From an uncultured Paracoccaceae bacterium (GTDB taxonomy: Bacteria > Pseudomonadota > Alphaproteobacteria > Rhodobacterales > Rhodobacteraceae), in contig CANMQJ010000008.1 of assembly GCA_947500005.1 (NCBI GenBank), positions 124,001 to 188,000 on the forward strand: a stretch of DNA of 64,000 nt. Reading direction: 5' to 3'. Below, piece after piece: positions 16,380-26,000 of this stretch. A program made the position numbers and the translations under genes. How positions within the stretch are numbered: position 1 is the first letter of the stretch; every line of letters begins with the position of its first letter. Under the pieces are notes generated by a model. The model made no database searches. It was given only the letters and a program-made list of their open reading frames with translations, and had not been told where the DNA came from.

Positions 16380-17728
16380 CGACGCTTGCCGGGGCGTCGG
16401 CCGCGGATGTGGATCGCGCGGTGGCCTCCGCCCGCCGCGCATTTGACGATGGCCGCTGGTCGCGGATGGCTCCGGCGGCGCGCAAGAAGGTCCTGCACAG
16501 GATTGCCGACCGGATCGAGGCCGAGGCGCTGGAGCTTGCCGTTCTGGGCATCCGAGACAACGGGACCGAGTTCAACATGGCCTTCAAGGCCGAACCGGGC
16601 TCGGCCGCCGGCACCTTTCGCTACTATGCCGAGGCCGTAGACAAGGTCGCCGGAGAGGTCGCGCCCACCGCGCCGAACGTGCTGGGTCTTGTGCATCGCG
16701 TGCCGGTGGGTGTCGTCGCGGCCATCGTGCCGTGGAATTTCCCGCTGATGATCGGCGCGTGGAAGCTCGCCCCGGCGCTCGCCATGGGCAACTCCGTTGT
16801 TCTGAAGCCCGCCGAAACCGCCTCGCTCTCGCTCTTGCGGCTCGCCGAGATCTGCTCGGAATGCGGTCTGCCCGACGGCGTGCTGAACGTCGTGACCGGG
16901 ACGGGCGCCGAAACGGGGTCGGCCCTGTCGATGCACATGGATGTGGATGTGATGGCCTTCACCGGTTCGGGCGCCACGGGACGCAGGCTGCTCGAAGCGT
17001 CGGCGCGGTCGAACCTGAAACGGTGTTACCTGGAGCTTGGCGGCAAGTCGCCCAACGTGGTCTTCGCCGACGCGCCCGACCTGCGCCATGCGGCCAAGGT
17101 CTCGGCGGGCGGCATCTTCCGTAATTCCGGGCAGGTCTGCGTCGCGGGCTCGCGCCTGCTGGTCGAGGCCTCGATCCATGACGAGTTCGTGGACCTGCTC
17201 AGGACCGAGGCCGAGGCGCTGCGCGTGGGCGACCCGCTGGACCTGAGCACCCAGATCGGCGCGGTCAATTCCGAGGCGCAGATGGCGCGCAACCTCTCCT
17301 TCATGGACAAGGCGCGCGCCGAGGGTGGCGAGATCCTTACCGGCGGATCGCGCATTCTGGAGGAGACCGGGGGGACCTACATGGCCCCCACCATCGTGAC
17401 AGGCGTGAAACGCGCCTCGACCCTGTTCCAGCAGGAAGTGTTCGGCCCCGTTCTCTCGGTCACGCCCTTCAAGGCAGAGGAGGAGGCGCTTGCCCTCGCC
17501 AATGCAACCGATTTCGGCCTGGCGGCGGGTGTCTGGACCGCGAATCTCTCTCGCGCGCATCGCATGGTGGCTGGTATCCGTGCGGGCGTGGTGCATGTGA
17601 ACACCTATGGCGGGCCGGACAACACCGTGCCGCTGGGTGGCGTCGGCCAGTCCGGCAACGGGCATGACAAGTCGCTGCACGCGCTCGACAAGTATGTGGA
17701 CCTGAAAACCGCGTGGATCCAGCTATGA
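16244..17728 (+). CDS. NAD(P)-dependent aldehyde dehydrogenase
   Basis: A 494-residue ALDH-superfamily enzyme. Landmarks are the Rossmann region VPWNFPLMIGAWKLAPALA, FTGSGATGRRL, catalytic Glu in LELGGKSPN and nucleophile Cys in NSGQVCVAGSRL, then EVFGPVLSV. The ATG at 16244 has GAAGGAGGCC upstream and lies 136 bases inside the end of tctA. A later start would remove the conserved FLEGSW beginning. Its stop overlaps the next gene (ATGA). In this operon it would oxidise the aldehyde produced by the PLP enzyme at 17725 to an acid. The aldehyde itself is not identifiable from sequence. Confidence 0.92.
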   Translation: MADQKRIDTLRQADVAPQKLFLEGSWQEGTGTPLETASPIDGTVLTTLAGASAADVDRAVASARRAFDDGRWSRMAPAARKKVLHRIADRIEAEALELAVLGIRDNGTEFNMAFKAEPGSAAGTFRYYAEAVDKVAGEVAPTAPNVLGLVHRVPVGVVAAIVPWNFPLMIGAWKLAPALAMGNSVVLKPAETASLSLLRLAEICSECGLPDGVLNVVTGTGAETGSALSMHMDVDVMAFTGSGATGRRLLEASARSNLKRCYLELGGKSPNVVFADAPDLRHAAKVSAGGIFRNSGQVCVAGSRLLVEASIHDEFVDLLRTEAEALRVGDPLDLSTQIGAVNSEAQMARNLSFMDKARAEGGEILTGGSRILEETGGTYMAPTIVTGVKRASTLFQQEVFGPVLSVTPFKAEEEALALANATDFGLAAGVWTANLSRAHRMVAGIRAGVVHVNTYGGPDNTVPLGGVGQSGNGHDKSLHALDKYVDLKTAWIQL

Positions 17729-19023
17729 CGCCCGAGACGCAAACCCTGATGGAGCGCCGGGCGAAACTGCTCGGACCGAATGTCAGCACCTTCTACGAAG
17801 AGCCTGTTCACCTTGTGAAGGGCGAAGGCGTCTGGCTCTGGGATGCTCGAGGGCGGAAATATCTCGACTGCTACAACAACGTACCGCATGTCGGCCATTG
17901 CCATCCCCACGTGGTCGAGGCCATCGCGACACAGGCGGCGACACTGAACACGCATACCCGCTACCTCCACGAAGGCATCCTCGATTATGTAGAGGCGCTG
18001 ACCGAAACCTTCGCCAGCCCGCTCGATACCGCGATCCTGACCTGCACCGGGTCCGAGGCGAATGATATCGCCCTGCGGATGGCGCAGGCGGTGACCGGAA
18101 AGATGGGGGTGATCGCCACCGACCACACCTATCACGGCAACACGGTGGCGGTCAGCCAGCTGTCGCGGACCAACCCGCCGCCGGGGGGGTATTGGGACCA
18201 CATGGCATTTGTGCCGGCACCAGACAGCTATCGCCCGCTTGGGGGAGAAGACGGTCTTGCCCATGCGCAGGCCTTTGGAAAAGCCGTGCAGGAGCAGATC
18301 GACGCGCTGGCCGAACGCGGGCATGGCCTTTCCTGCCTCATCATCTGCCCCTATTTCGCGAACGAAGGCTTCCCGACCCTCGCAGAGGGTTGGCTTACCC
18401 CGGCAATCGAGGCGGTGAGGAAAGCAGGCGGGATCGTCATCGCGGATGAGGTTCAGCCGGGTTTCGGCCGTCTCGGGACACATTTCTGGGGCCATCAGAA
18501 GGCCGCAATCACCCCGGACGTGGTCACCATCGGCAAGCCGATGGCCAATGGCCACCCGGTCGGCGGCGTTGTCACCAGTCCCGAGATCATGTCGGCCTTT
18601 CGCAACAGCTTCCGCTACTTCAACACCTTCGGCGGCAATCCCGTTTCGGCGGCGGCGGCGCTGGCCACCCTGCGCGTCGTGCAGGAGGAGGGGTTGATGG
18701 AAAACGCCCGCGAGGTCGGGGATTACGCCCGCGACGGGCTGCGCGATCTGGCCACCCGGCACGCCTGCATCGGCGACGTGCGCGGATCGGGCCTTTTCTT
18801 CGGGGCTGAAATGGTGCTGGACAGGGAGACGAGAGAGCCCGCCACGGCCTTCACCAAGCGAGTAGCCAACGCGATGCGGCAGGAGGGTGTTTTGCTCAAC
18901 TTCCTCGGCATCCACTACAATGCGCTCAAGATCAGGCCGCCCATGCCGTTCAGCCGCGAGAATGCCGACCTGATGCTCGAGACGCTCGACCGCGTGCTCT
19001 CCCGCACGCCGCTGGAACCATGA
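17725..19023 (+). CDS. Class-III PLP enzyme, AGXT2L/phospho-lyase-like
   Basis: A 432-residue PLP fold-type I protein. Visible are YNNVPHVGHCHP, CTGSEANDIALR, DHTYHGNT, ADEVQPGFGRLG (Asp242) and the Schiff-base Lys271 in TIGKPMANGHP. That last motif is typical of the AGXT2/ethanolamine-phosphate and phosphohydroxylysine phospho-lyase branch rather than of omega-aminotransferases. The gene overlaps the aldehyde dehydrogenase and the kinase by four bases each (ATGA), so all three are co-translated. A kinase next door makes an ammonia- and phosphate-releasing lyase acting on a phosphorylated amino alcohol more likely than a transaminase. Its close relative is the C-terminal third of the fusion at 23031-26093. 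Confidence 0.82.
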   Translation: MTPETQTLMERRAKLLGPNVSTFYEEPVHLVKGEGVWLWDARGRKYLDCYNNVPHVGHCHPHVVEAIATQAATLNTHTRYLHEGILDYVEALTETFASPLDTAILTCTGSEANDIALRMAQAVTGKMGVIATDHTYHGNTVAVSQLSRTNPPPGGYWDHMAFVPAPDSYRPLGGEDGLAHAQAFGKAVQEQIDALAERGHGLSCLIICPYFANEGFPTLAEGWLTPAIEAVRKAGGIVIADEVQPGFGRLGTHFWGHQKAAITPDVVTIGKPMANGHPVGGVVTSPEIMSAFRNSFRYFNTFGGNPVSAAAALATLRVVQEEGLMENAREVGDYARDGLRDLATRHACIGDVRGSGLFFGAEMVLDRETREPATAFTKRVANAMRQEGVLLNFLGIHYNALKIRPPMPFSRENADLMLETLDRVLSRTPLEP

Positions 19024-19961
19024 GCGAAACGGTTCGCGACGCGCTTGCCCTCTGGGGGATGGAGGACGCCGAGCATCGCCTCGTGGCGCAACGTGAAAAC
19101 TCCGTCTGGCGTGTGGATCATGACGGTCTGTCCTATGCATTGCGCTTCCATCGACCCGGATATCGCACGGAGCCGGAGTTGCGGTCCGAGTTGCAGTGGA
19201 TGGCGATGTTGGCAAAGGGCGGCCTCACCGTTCCGCGTCCTGTCCCGCGGCATGACGGCTCTTTCATCGGAGAAGCAGAGGGCCGCAAGGTCAGCCTGCT
19301 GACCTGGCTTGCGGGACGGCCGATTGGCGAGGTCGGGCATCTTGCCGAAGGTCTCGACCCCTTTACCCTCGCCCAGAAAGTCGGCGCTGAAATGGCCCGT
19401 ATGCACGACCTGACCGACGCCTGGAGCCTGCCGACGGGCTTTACCCGCCCTGACTGGCGATTAGAGGGCCTGCTGGGCGATGACCCGCTCTGGGCCCGGT
19501 TCTGGGAACACCCCGACCTTACGGCTCAACAGCAAGATCTCTTCCAGGCAACGCGTGAAGCGGCTCGCGCCGATCTGTCTGCACTGGGTCAAGGGGTCGA
19601 TACGGGCCTTGTCCACGCCGATCTCCTGGCCGAGAACGTCATGGAACAGGCCGGCGTAATCGCCTTCATCGACTTTGACGATTGCGCGTTCGGCTATCGC
19701 GATTTCGAACTCGCGACCTTTCTGCTCAAGTTTCGAGATCGCGGCTACTATACCGAAATGTGCGCGGGGCTTCTGGAAGGGTATTCCAGGCGCCGGACAG
19801 TAGCGCCGCACGAACTCGAACTGATGCTGCTCTTGCGCGCGCTCACCTATCCGGGCTGGATCATCGCGCGGCTGGATGAACCCGGCGGGCGGGCGCGCTC
19901 GCAGCGGGCCATCCGTACCGCGCTGGACCTGGCCGAAACCTATCTCGAGGAGAGGACCTGA
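19020..19961 (+). CDS. APH/choline-kinase-fold small-molecule kinase
   Basis: A 313-residue protein-kinase-like phosphotransferase. The catalytic loop HADLLAEN (His199, Asp201, Asn206) and the metal-binding FIDFDDC (Asp218) are intact. The family includes hydroxylysine kinase, homoserine kinase II and aminoglycoside kinases. Four-base ATGA overlap with the PLP-enzyme gene and one-base TGATG overlap with the next gene argue for a fixed pathway rather than antibiotic resistance. The proposed role is ATP-dependent phosphorylation of the hydroxyl of an amino alcohol before elimination by the PLP enzyme. The same pair of activities is fused in the 23031-26093 protein. Confidence 0.85.
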   Translation: MSETVRDALALWGMEDAEHRLVAQRENSVWRVDHDGLSYALRFHRPGYRTEPELRSELQWMAMLAKGGLTVPRPVPRHDGSFIGEAEGRKVSLLTWLAGRPIGEVGHLAEGLDPFTLAQKVGAEMARMHDLTDAWSLPTGFTRPDWRLEGLLGDDPLWARFWEHPDLTAQQQDLFQATREAARADLSALGQGVDTGLVHADLLAENVMEQAGVIAFIDFDDCAFGYRDFELATFLLKFRDRGYYTEMCAGLLEGYSRRRTVAPHELELMLLLRALTYPGWIIARLDEPGGRARSQRAIRTALDLAETYLEERT

Positions 19962-21193
19962 TGACCGAAGACAAGACGATTCTCGTGGTCGGCACCTACG
20001 ACACCAAGGACGACGAACTGCACTATCTGTCGGATGTGATCCGCGAGCAGGGCGGGGCGGTCCTGTCGATGGATGTCAGCGTTCTGGGCGACCCCTCGCA
20101 ACCGACCGACATCTCCAAGCACCACGTGGCCGAGGCTGGCGGCAGTTCGATCCAGGCCGCGATCGACAGCGGCGACGAGAATGTCGCGATGCAGATCATG
20201 GCGCGCGGTGCGGCCGCGAAAGCCTTGGAATTGTACCGCGACGGCCGGATCGACGGGGTGATCGTGCTGGGTGGCACGATGGGCACCGACCTGGCGCTCG
20301 ATCTCTGCGCCGCCTTGCCCTTGGGCGTGCCGAAATATGTCGTCTCGACCGTTTCCTTCTCGCCGCTCATGCCGCCTGAGCGGATTGCGGCGGATGTGCA
20401 GATGATCCTCTGGGCTGGCGGGCTTTACGGGTTGAACTCGATCTGCAAGGCCTCGCTGAGTCAGGCGGCCGGCGCGGTGTTGGGGGCGGCGCGCGCGGTC
20501 GAGGCGCCGAAACGCGACAAGCCCCTGATCGGCATGACCAGCTTCGGCAAGACGGTGCTGCGCTACATGGTGACGTTGAAACCCGCGCTCGAGGCGCGCG
20601 GTTTCGAGGTTGCCGTGTTCCACGCGACCGGCATGGGCGGACGCGCCTTTGAAAGCCTCGCGGCCGAGGGCGCATTTGCCGCCGTCATGGATTTCGCGCC
20701 GCAGGAGGTGGCCAATCATCTCTTCGGCGGGCTCAGCGCGGGCGAGGACCGGATGACCAATGCGGGCCGCCAAGGCATTCCGCAGATGGTCGCGCCGGGG
20801 TGTTACGACCTGGTCGACGTGGTGGGGTGGCAACCGATGCCCGCGCATTTCGCGGACCGGCCCGTCCACGCGCATAACCGGTTGCTCACCTCGGCGGTCC
20901 TCGATGCCGAGGAACGGCGTCAGGTTGCAAGAGCACTCTGCGGGAAGCTGGCCGCCGCGACCGCGCCTATCGCGTTTTTCCTGCCCCTCAAGGGGTGCAA
21001 CGAATGGGACCGCGCGGGCGCCGACCTGCATGATGCCGAGGGCCTGACCGCCTTCTGCGAGGAGGTCGAGGCCCGTTGCCCAGACACGACCGCATTGCAC
21101 AAACTGGATGCGCATATCAACGACGCCGCCTTTTGCGACGCGGTGCTGGCCCTGTTCGACCAATGGGTCGAACAGGGGATTGTCAAGACGTAG
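19961..21193 (+). CDS. Tm-1-like ATP-binding (UPF0261) protein
   Basis: A 410-residue full-length member of the Tm-1-like/UPF0261 family. The N-terminal half carries VVGTYDTKDDELHYL and VLGGTMGTDLA; the C-terminal half carries IGMTSFGKTV, then MAPGCYDLVD-like (VAPGCYDLVDVVGW) and FFLPLKGCNEWD segments. The plant homologue Tm-1 is a virus-resistance protein, and bacterial relatives lie in catabolic clusters without a settled function. It is the last gene of the tctC operon and is coupled to the kinase by TGATG. The convergent metallo-hydrolase ends 12 bases beyond, with no obvious terminator between. Confidence 0.85.
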   Translation: MTEDKTILVVGTYDTKDDELHYLSDVIREQGGAVLSMDVSVLGDPSQPTDISKHHVAEAGGSSIQAAIDSGDENVAMQIMARGAAAKALELYRDGRIDGVIVLGGTMGTDLALDLCAALPLGVPKYVVSTVSFSPLMPPERIAADVQMILWAGGLYGLNSICKASLSQAAGAVLGAARAVEAPKRDKPLIGMTSFGKTVLRYMVTLKPALEARGFEVAVFHATGMGGRAFESLAAEGAFAAVMDFAPQEVANHLFGGLSAGEDRMTNAGRQGIPQMVAPGCYDLVDVVGWQPMPAHFADRPVHAHNRLLTSAVLDAEERRQVARALCGKLAAATAPIAFFLPLKGCNEWDRAGADLHDAEGLTAFCEEVEARCPDTTALHKLDAHINDAAFCDAVLALFDQWVEQGIVKT

Positions 21194-21205
21194 GGCTGTC
21201 CCGCG

Positions 21206-22123
21206 TCAGCCGGGATCTGCGACGTAGCGATAGGCATCGCCCTTGCGTTCCACCCGGCCCAGCCCTCCCTCGGGCAGGTGGAACCCGATCAACGGCATCT
21301 GCTCGGCCGCCAGCCTGTCGAGCAGGGCCACCCGGGTGGCCGCCGCCTTCTCCGGCTCATGGTCAGACCCCGAAGGCCAGCCGGGCCGGGCAAAGGCCAC
21401 GTGGTGATTCCCGATCGCATCGCCCACCACCATGACCGAGCCGTTTCCGCGGCGGATTTCGAAGGACATGTGCCCTTGCGTGTGGCCGTAGGTCGCCACC
21501 GCCGCCACGCCCGGAAGAATCTCGTCGCCACCGCCGAAGAAATCGACTGACCCTTCCAAGATCTCCATCCGCCGTTTGGCCCCGCTCGCCATCGAGGCGC
21601 GCGCCTCTCCGATCGTGTCGACGGTCTCGGGGTTCCACCAGTAGTCCCATTCGTCGCGACCCATCATGTGGCGCGCATTGGCAAAGAGGGGCTCGTCGAA
21701 ATCGTCCAGCACGCCCCAGAGGTGGTCGGGATGGCCGTGGGTAAACACCACATCCGTCACGTCCCCGGGCGCCAGGCCGACCGCGTCCAGCGCGTCTACA
21801 AGTTCGCCCGCGGAGGGCATGAAGAACTGCCCGGACCCGACATCGAACAGCACTGTCCGGTCTCCATCCTGCAAGAGGGTCACGTTGCAGGGCGGGGTCA
21901 GCGCGCCCTCGGGCACGTTCAACTCGTCCAGGACCGATTGCAGTTCATCCTGCGGCATCGGGCCGAAGATGAACTCGCGCGGCAGGCTCAGATGGCCATC
22001 GCTGAGCGTGGTGATCTTCGCATCACCAAGGGCGATCTCGGTCGCGGCCCAGACGGGCCGGGCGGCAAGACCTGCGAGGGTCAGCGAGGCAGTGGTCAGA
22101 AAACGGCGGCGGGTCAGGGTCAT
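21206..22123 (-). CDS. Tat-exported metallo-beta-lactamase-fold hydrolase
   Basis: A 305-residue protein. The twin-arginine leader (TRRRFLTTASLTLAGLAARPVWA) spans about residues 4-26, quoted here as TRRRFLTT followed by a hydrophobic stretch to PVWA. The metal site THGHPDHLWG, the GHTQGHMSF histidine and the GDA aspartate of the MBL fold are present. It resembles periplasmic quorum-quenching-lactonase or arylsulfatase-like MBL proteins, but the substrate is unknown. The leader implies it folds with metal in the cytoplasm before export. It is monocistronic and convergent with the Tm-1-like gene. Confidence 0.88.
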   Translation of the reverse strand: MTLTRRRFLTTASLTLAGLAARPVWAATEIALGDAKITTLSDGHLSLPREFIFGPMPQDELQSVLDELNVPEGALTPPCNVTLLQDGDRTVLFDVGSGQFFMPSAGELVDALDAVGLAPGDVTDVVFTHGHPDHLWGVLDDFDEPLFANARHMMGRDEWDYWWNPETVDTIGEARASMASGAKRRMEILEGSVDFFGGGDEILPGVAAVATYGHTQGHMSFEIRRGNGSVMVVGDAIGNHHVAFARPGWPSGSDHEPEKAAATRVALLDRLAAEQMPLIGFHLPEGGLGRVERKGDAYRYVADPG

Positions 22124-22201
22124 GAAGGGTCCTCCTTGAATGGCATTCTTTCATTCGCAGGTGTGAATTTCAATACTGTCCAGGACCCCGAACATGCGGT
22201 C

Positions 22202-22230
22202 TTGACATACCTTATCGTTTTTATCAGATT
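22202..22230 (+). promoter_or_regulatory. Candidate promoter in the hemP upstream region
   Basis: TTGACA at 22202-22207 is followed after 17 bases by CAGATT at 22225-22230, inside an AT-rich patch unusual for this GC-rich DNA. It points towards hemP, 148 bases away. HemP genes are normally iron-controlled; I could not recognise a Fur, Irr or RirA box with confidence. The 254-base gap holds no other gene. Confidence 0.4.
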
Positions 22231-22377
22231 AATGCATGAAAGGTCAGCCACCCCCTCGCCGGGCCAGCCAGATCCTCTGAACAGTGATGCGAACAGCCAG
22301 GGTTCGACATGTCCGACAGAAAGCGGCTGCAAGGGTCCCGTTCGGAGATGTCCGAAACAGGATCAGGAGAAGACAGG

Positions 22378-22545
22378 ATGACCGCCCATACCCCGCACCC
22401 CACCCAAGGTTACGCCGTGCAGATGCTGCCCGCCCACAAGGCCGAGGATCTGACCAAGGGCGGCAACCTGGCTCATATCGAATTGGGCGATCAGCTCTAT
22501 ACGCTGCGGATCACCCGCGCCGGCAAGCTGATCCTGACGAAATGA
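22378..22545 (+). CDS. hemP: Hemin uptake protein HemP
   Basis: A 55-residue protein. The C-terminal half (GNLAHIELGDQLYTLRIT, then RAGKLILTK) is the HemP/HmuP signature. HemP-type proteins act in haem uptake; in some bacteria they activate haem receptor transcription. The ATG at 22378 has AGGAGAAGACAGG upstream; a longer frame from 22309 lacks a good site. Its stop overlaps the next start by ATGA. No TonB receptor or haem ABC transporter is in the window, so it is separated from the rest of a haem-uptake system. Confidence 0.9.
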   Translation: MTAHTPHPTQGYAVQMLPAHKAEDLTKGGNLAHIELGDQLYTLRITRAGKLILTK

Positions 22546-23015
22546 GCAGCACCTCTCGGGGCGGGGCGCCAGTCGGGCGCCTTGCCGATCTGACCCCGGT
22601 CGAGGTCGGTGCGGTGATGTATATGCGGCTCTGGGGCGAAAGCGTACAGAGCCGGACCGCAGCGGCCCGCGACTTGGAGCGCGCGCTCGGTCGGGCACAG
22701 GCACGGAGAGCCATGAAGACCCTGGACCAGATCTGTCTGCTCTGCGCGCGGCACGGGCGTCGGCCACTCATGCGCCACGAGCTGAACTGCGCCTGCATGG
22801 GGGCGGACGAGAGCTGGTTCGCGCAAATGATATATGCGGCCAGCGAGGGCGCGCATGAGGATGCCGCGATGATGGCATCGCTGCTCGTGCGCCCGGATCT
22901 GGCCGTGACCCTCGCCGGGCTCAGCCTGCAATTCGGGCTTGCACTTCGGCAGATGACCGCCGCGGTTCAGGCTCCGCCGGCCACCCACGCGACCGATAGG
23001 GCAACGCTGCACTGA
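22542..23015 (+). CDS. Hypothetical protein translationally coupled to hemP
   Basis: A 157-residue protein whose ATG at 22542 overlaps the hemP TGA. It is mostly helical and contains five cysteines in its middle part (LDQICLLCARHGR, ELNCACMGADE), which could bind metal or haem. I do not recognise the family. Its hydrophobic C-terminal half (MMASLLVRPDLAVTLAGLSLQFGLA) might pack against a partner rather than span a membrane. The coupling suggests a haem- or iron-related job, which is inference. A longer upstream reading from 22284 would overlay hemP. Confidence 0.75.
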   Translation: MSSTSRGGAPVGRLADLTPVEVGAVMYMRLWGESVQSRTAAARDLERALGRAQARRAMKTLDQICLLCARHGRRPLMRHELNCACMGADESWFAQMIYAASEGAHEDAAMMASLLVRPDLAVTLAGLSLQFGLALRQMTAAVQAPPATHATDRATLH

Positions 23016-23030
23016 GCGGCGCGCCCTACC

Positions 23031-26000
23031 TCAGCAACAACCGCAGCCGGGTCCGTGATGGTGGTGTTCGCGGACCGGCGCGGGCGCGCTGTCCCCCACC
23101 TCTGCCAGCACGTGGCGGAGGACATGCAGGATCATGTCCACATCCTCAGCCTCGATTGTAAGGGGCGGGCGGATCTTGAGGATGTTGTCACGCGGTCCCT
23201 CGCTGCCGATCAGGATACGGTGGTCGCGCATCCGGTTCTTGACGTATTTGCAGATCTCCGTCCCCTCGGACCCGTCCGGGTTCACCAGTTCGATACCCAG
23301 GAACAGACCCATCCCGCGCACGTCGCCGACGCAGCCGAACTCGGTCTCAAGCGCGCGCAGCCCGTCCATGAGCCGGACCCCCATGAGGCGCGCATTCTCC
23401 TGCAAGCCCTCGTCATCGACGATATCCAGAACCTCCTTGCCGATACGGCAGGAGAGGGTCGAGCCGCCAAAGGTCGAGAAGAATTCCGGACCCTGCGCGA
23501 AACTCTCGGCGATCGCGCGGGTCGTCACCAGAACACCCAGCGGATGTCCGTTTCCGATGGGCTTTCCCAGCACGACAATATCGGGCGATGCGCCCTGATG
23601 CTCGAACCCGAAATAATACTCACCCAGCCGGCCCAGTCCGGTCTGCACCTCGTCCGCGATGCAGACACCTCCGGCGGCCCGGATTTTCTCATATACGGCG
23701 CGCAGATAGCCCTTGGGCGGAATGATCTGGCCGCCGACCGAGGGGAAGGTCTCGGCGATGAACCCCGCAACGCCGTGGCCCTTTTCCTGCAAGGCGGCGA
23801 TGGCGGGGTCGACCAGGTCGGCGAATTTCCGGGCCCGGTCGGGATCGTCACGGCGGAACGAGCCGAGGAAATCATCCGCGACCTCGACCAACTCCACCCA
23901 ATCCGGCTGCCCCACACCGCCCGGTGCGTTGAACTTGTAGGCCGAGATGTCGACCGCGCCGGTCGTGTTGCCGTGATAGCCGTGGTCTGGCGTCACCATC
24001 CCCTTGGCGCCGGTATGCGCGCGGGCCAGACGCAGCGCCAACTCGTTGGCCTCGGTGCCGGAATTGACGAAATAGCAGATCTCAAGGTGATCGGGCAGTT
24101 TCGAAAGGATCTTCTCGGCAAAGGCCACCTGCGCGGGATGCAGGTAGCGGGTGTTCGAGTTCATCCGTTTCAACTGATCCGCCGCCACCGCCTGGATGCG
24201 CGGATGGGCGTGGCCGACATGGGGGACGTTGTTGTAGGCATCCAGGTAGGGACGGCCCCATTCGTCGAAGAGGTGATGCCGCCACCCGCGCAGCAGCATC
24301 ACCGGCGCGTCATAGGTGAGGCTGAGATTGGGGGCGAAATGGGCCAGCCGTCCCTCCAACACCTTGCGACGGTCCAGCGGTTCATAGCGCGTCCGGGCGT
24401 CGGGCAGGTTCAGCAAGGCGGCCGGGTTGGGACAGATCGCGTGCCACAGCTCCAGGTCGTCGGGATCGGCGACGCCGGGCCAGTCGTTTTCCATGCCGGC
24501 GGTGGTCAGCGCCAGCTGGAAATGCACATGCGGGGCCCAGCCGCCATTCTGGTGCTTGTCGCCCAGCTTGCAGAAGGCCGCGCCCTGCGCCACCGGGTCG
24601 CCCGGCTTCAGGCGGTCGCAGACCTCGGGATCGAGATGGCCATAAAGCGTATAGAAAACATCGCCTTGCGGGGTTTTGTGGTGCAGGATCACCACCCCGC
24701 CATAGTCTAGGTGATTGTTGCGGTTCTCGACCGCTTCGACCCGCCCGCTGAGCGGCGCATGAAGCGGCGTACCGGCGGGGGCGAAGACATCGACGGCGAT
24801 GTGTACGGTGCGGCGGTCGCTGGCCTTCCACGGGCCGTTTCGAAAGGCGTCGGCGGTGTAGATCAGGCGGGGTTCGTTCCAATAGCCCAGCCAGAGCCCC
24901 TCGCCATATTCCTCACCGATCCGACCTGCCTCCAACGGATTGAGATCAAACGGATTTTGTGGCCAAGTGGAGTTTTCGACCGAGAGCGATCCCATCGGCG
25001 CGTCGTCGAGAGCTTCGCCCATGAGGGGGGCGAAACTGCCACGGTGTTCCTCGATCCAGTCGCGGATGCGTTGCGCGCCGTCGGTGACGGGAAACCCGCA
25101 GGCCGCGCGCAGGCGGGCGGGGATCAGCGCGCCGTTCACCGCCTTGTTTTCGAGGAAACGCCAGGCGGGCGCCTGGCTGATCGTGACGTAGGGATCGGTG
25201 GGGTTCCCGGCGGCCATGAGCGTGGAATTGACCACCGAGACGGCAAGTCGCATCCGCAGGAGGGGCCAGATTATGTCTATTTCCTCGACGCTTAGCCGGT
25301 TCGCGGAATGGTATCCCCGCACCAGCGCGGCAAGCGCCTGTTCGGGCTTAGGGTGGTCCAGAACGACATAGGCGCCGGCGATGGCAAGCTCGCAGACGCG
25401 GGGCGCGGCGCACATGTCGCCCAGGTCGATCAGGCCGGAAACGGTGCGCGGGTCACCGAGTTCGCCGTCAACGAGGATGTTGTAATCGTTGGCGTCGTTA
25501 TGGATCGCCTGGCGGGGGAGAGATCCGAGCGTTTCTGATAGTTCATTGAAATAAATAGAGATTTCTTCTATCAGAGATCGGCGCCGCCGGTCTTCAATGG
25601 CATCGAGATGCTCGGCGATCCAGCCCGCGCGGGTCAGGTCCCATTTGAAATCGCGGTGCAACTCGGGGTGGTTGAATCGTTCCAGCGCGCGGTCGGTGGC
25701 CCCGAGGACGCGGCCGAGCTTGGCGATAAGCTCTTGAGATTTCGGGAAAGATTTCGCGTAGCAGCGACCGGGCAACGCTTCCTGAAGCCAGCAGAGACGG
25801 GCCTTTCCATCGGCGTCGGAGATGGCGGGTAGGGTCGCACCGTCCAGCGCGGGGATCACCGCCGAAAAGGGCAGGCCCGGCGCGGTGTCGTGCAGATGGG
25901 CCAGTGCGGCGACCTGCATCTCGACCAGCCCGGCGGCGCAGCCTGCGCGCATCACCTTGAAAACGTAGGATTTTCCGTTCTTCGCGGAGGCAAGGAAATT

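Noticed and set aside
19020..19961. Aminoglycoside phosphotransferase
   Set aside because: The APH fold is shared, but tight coupling with a PLP phospho-lyase and aldehyde dehydrogenase favours a catabolic kinase.
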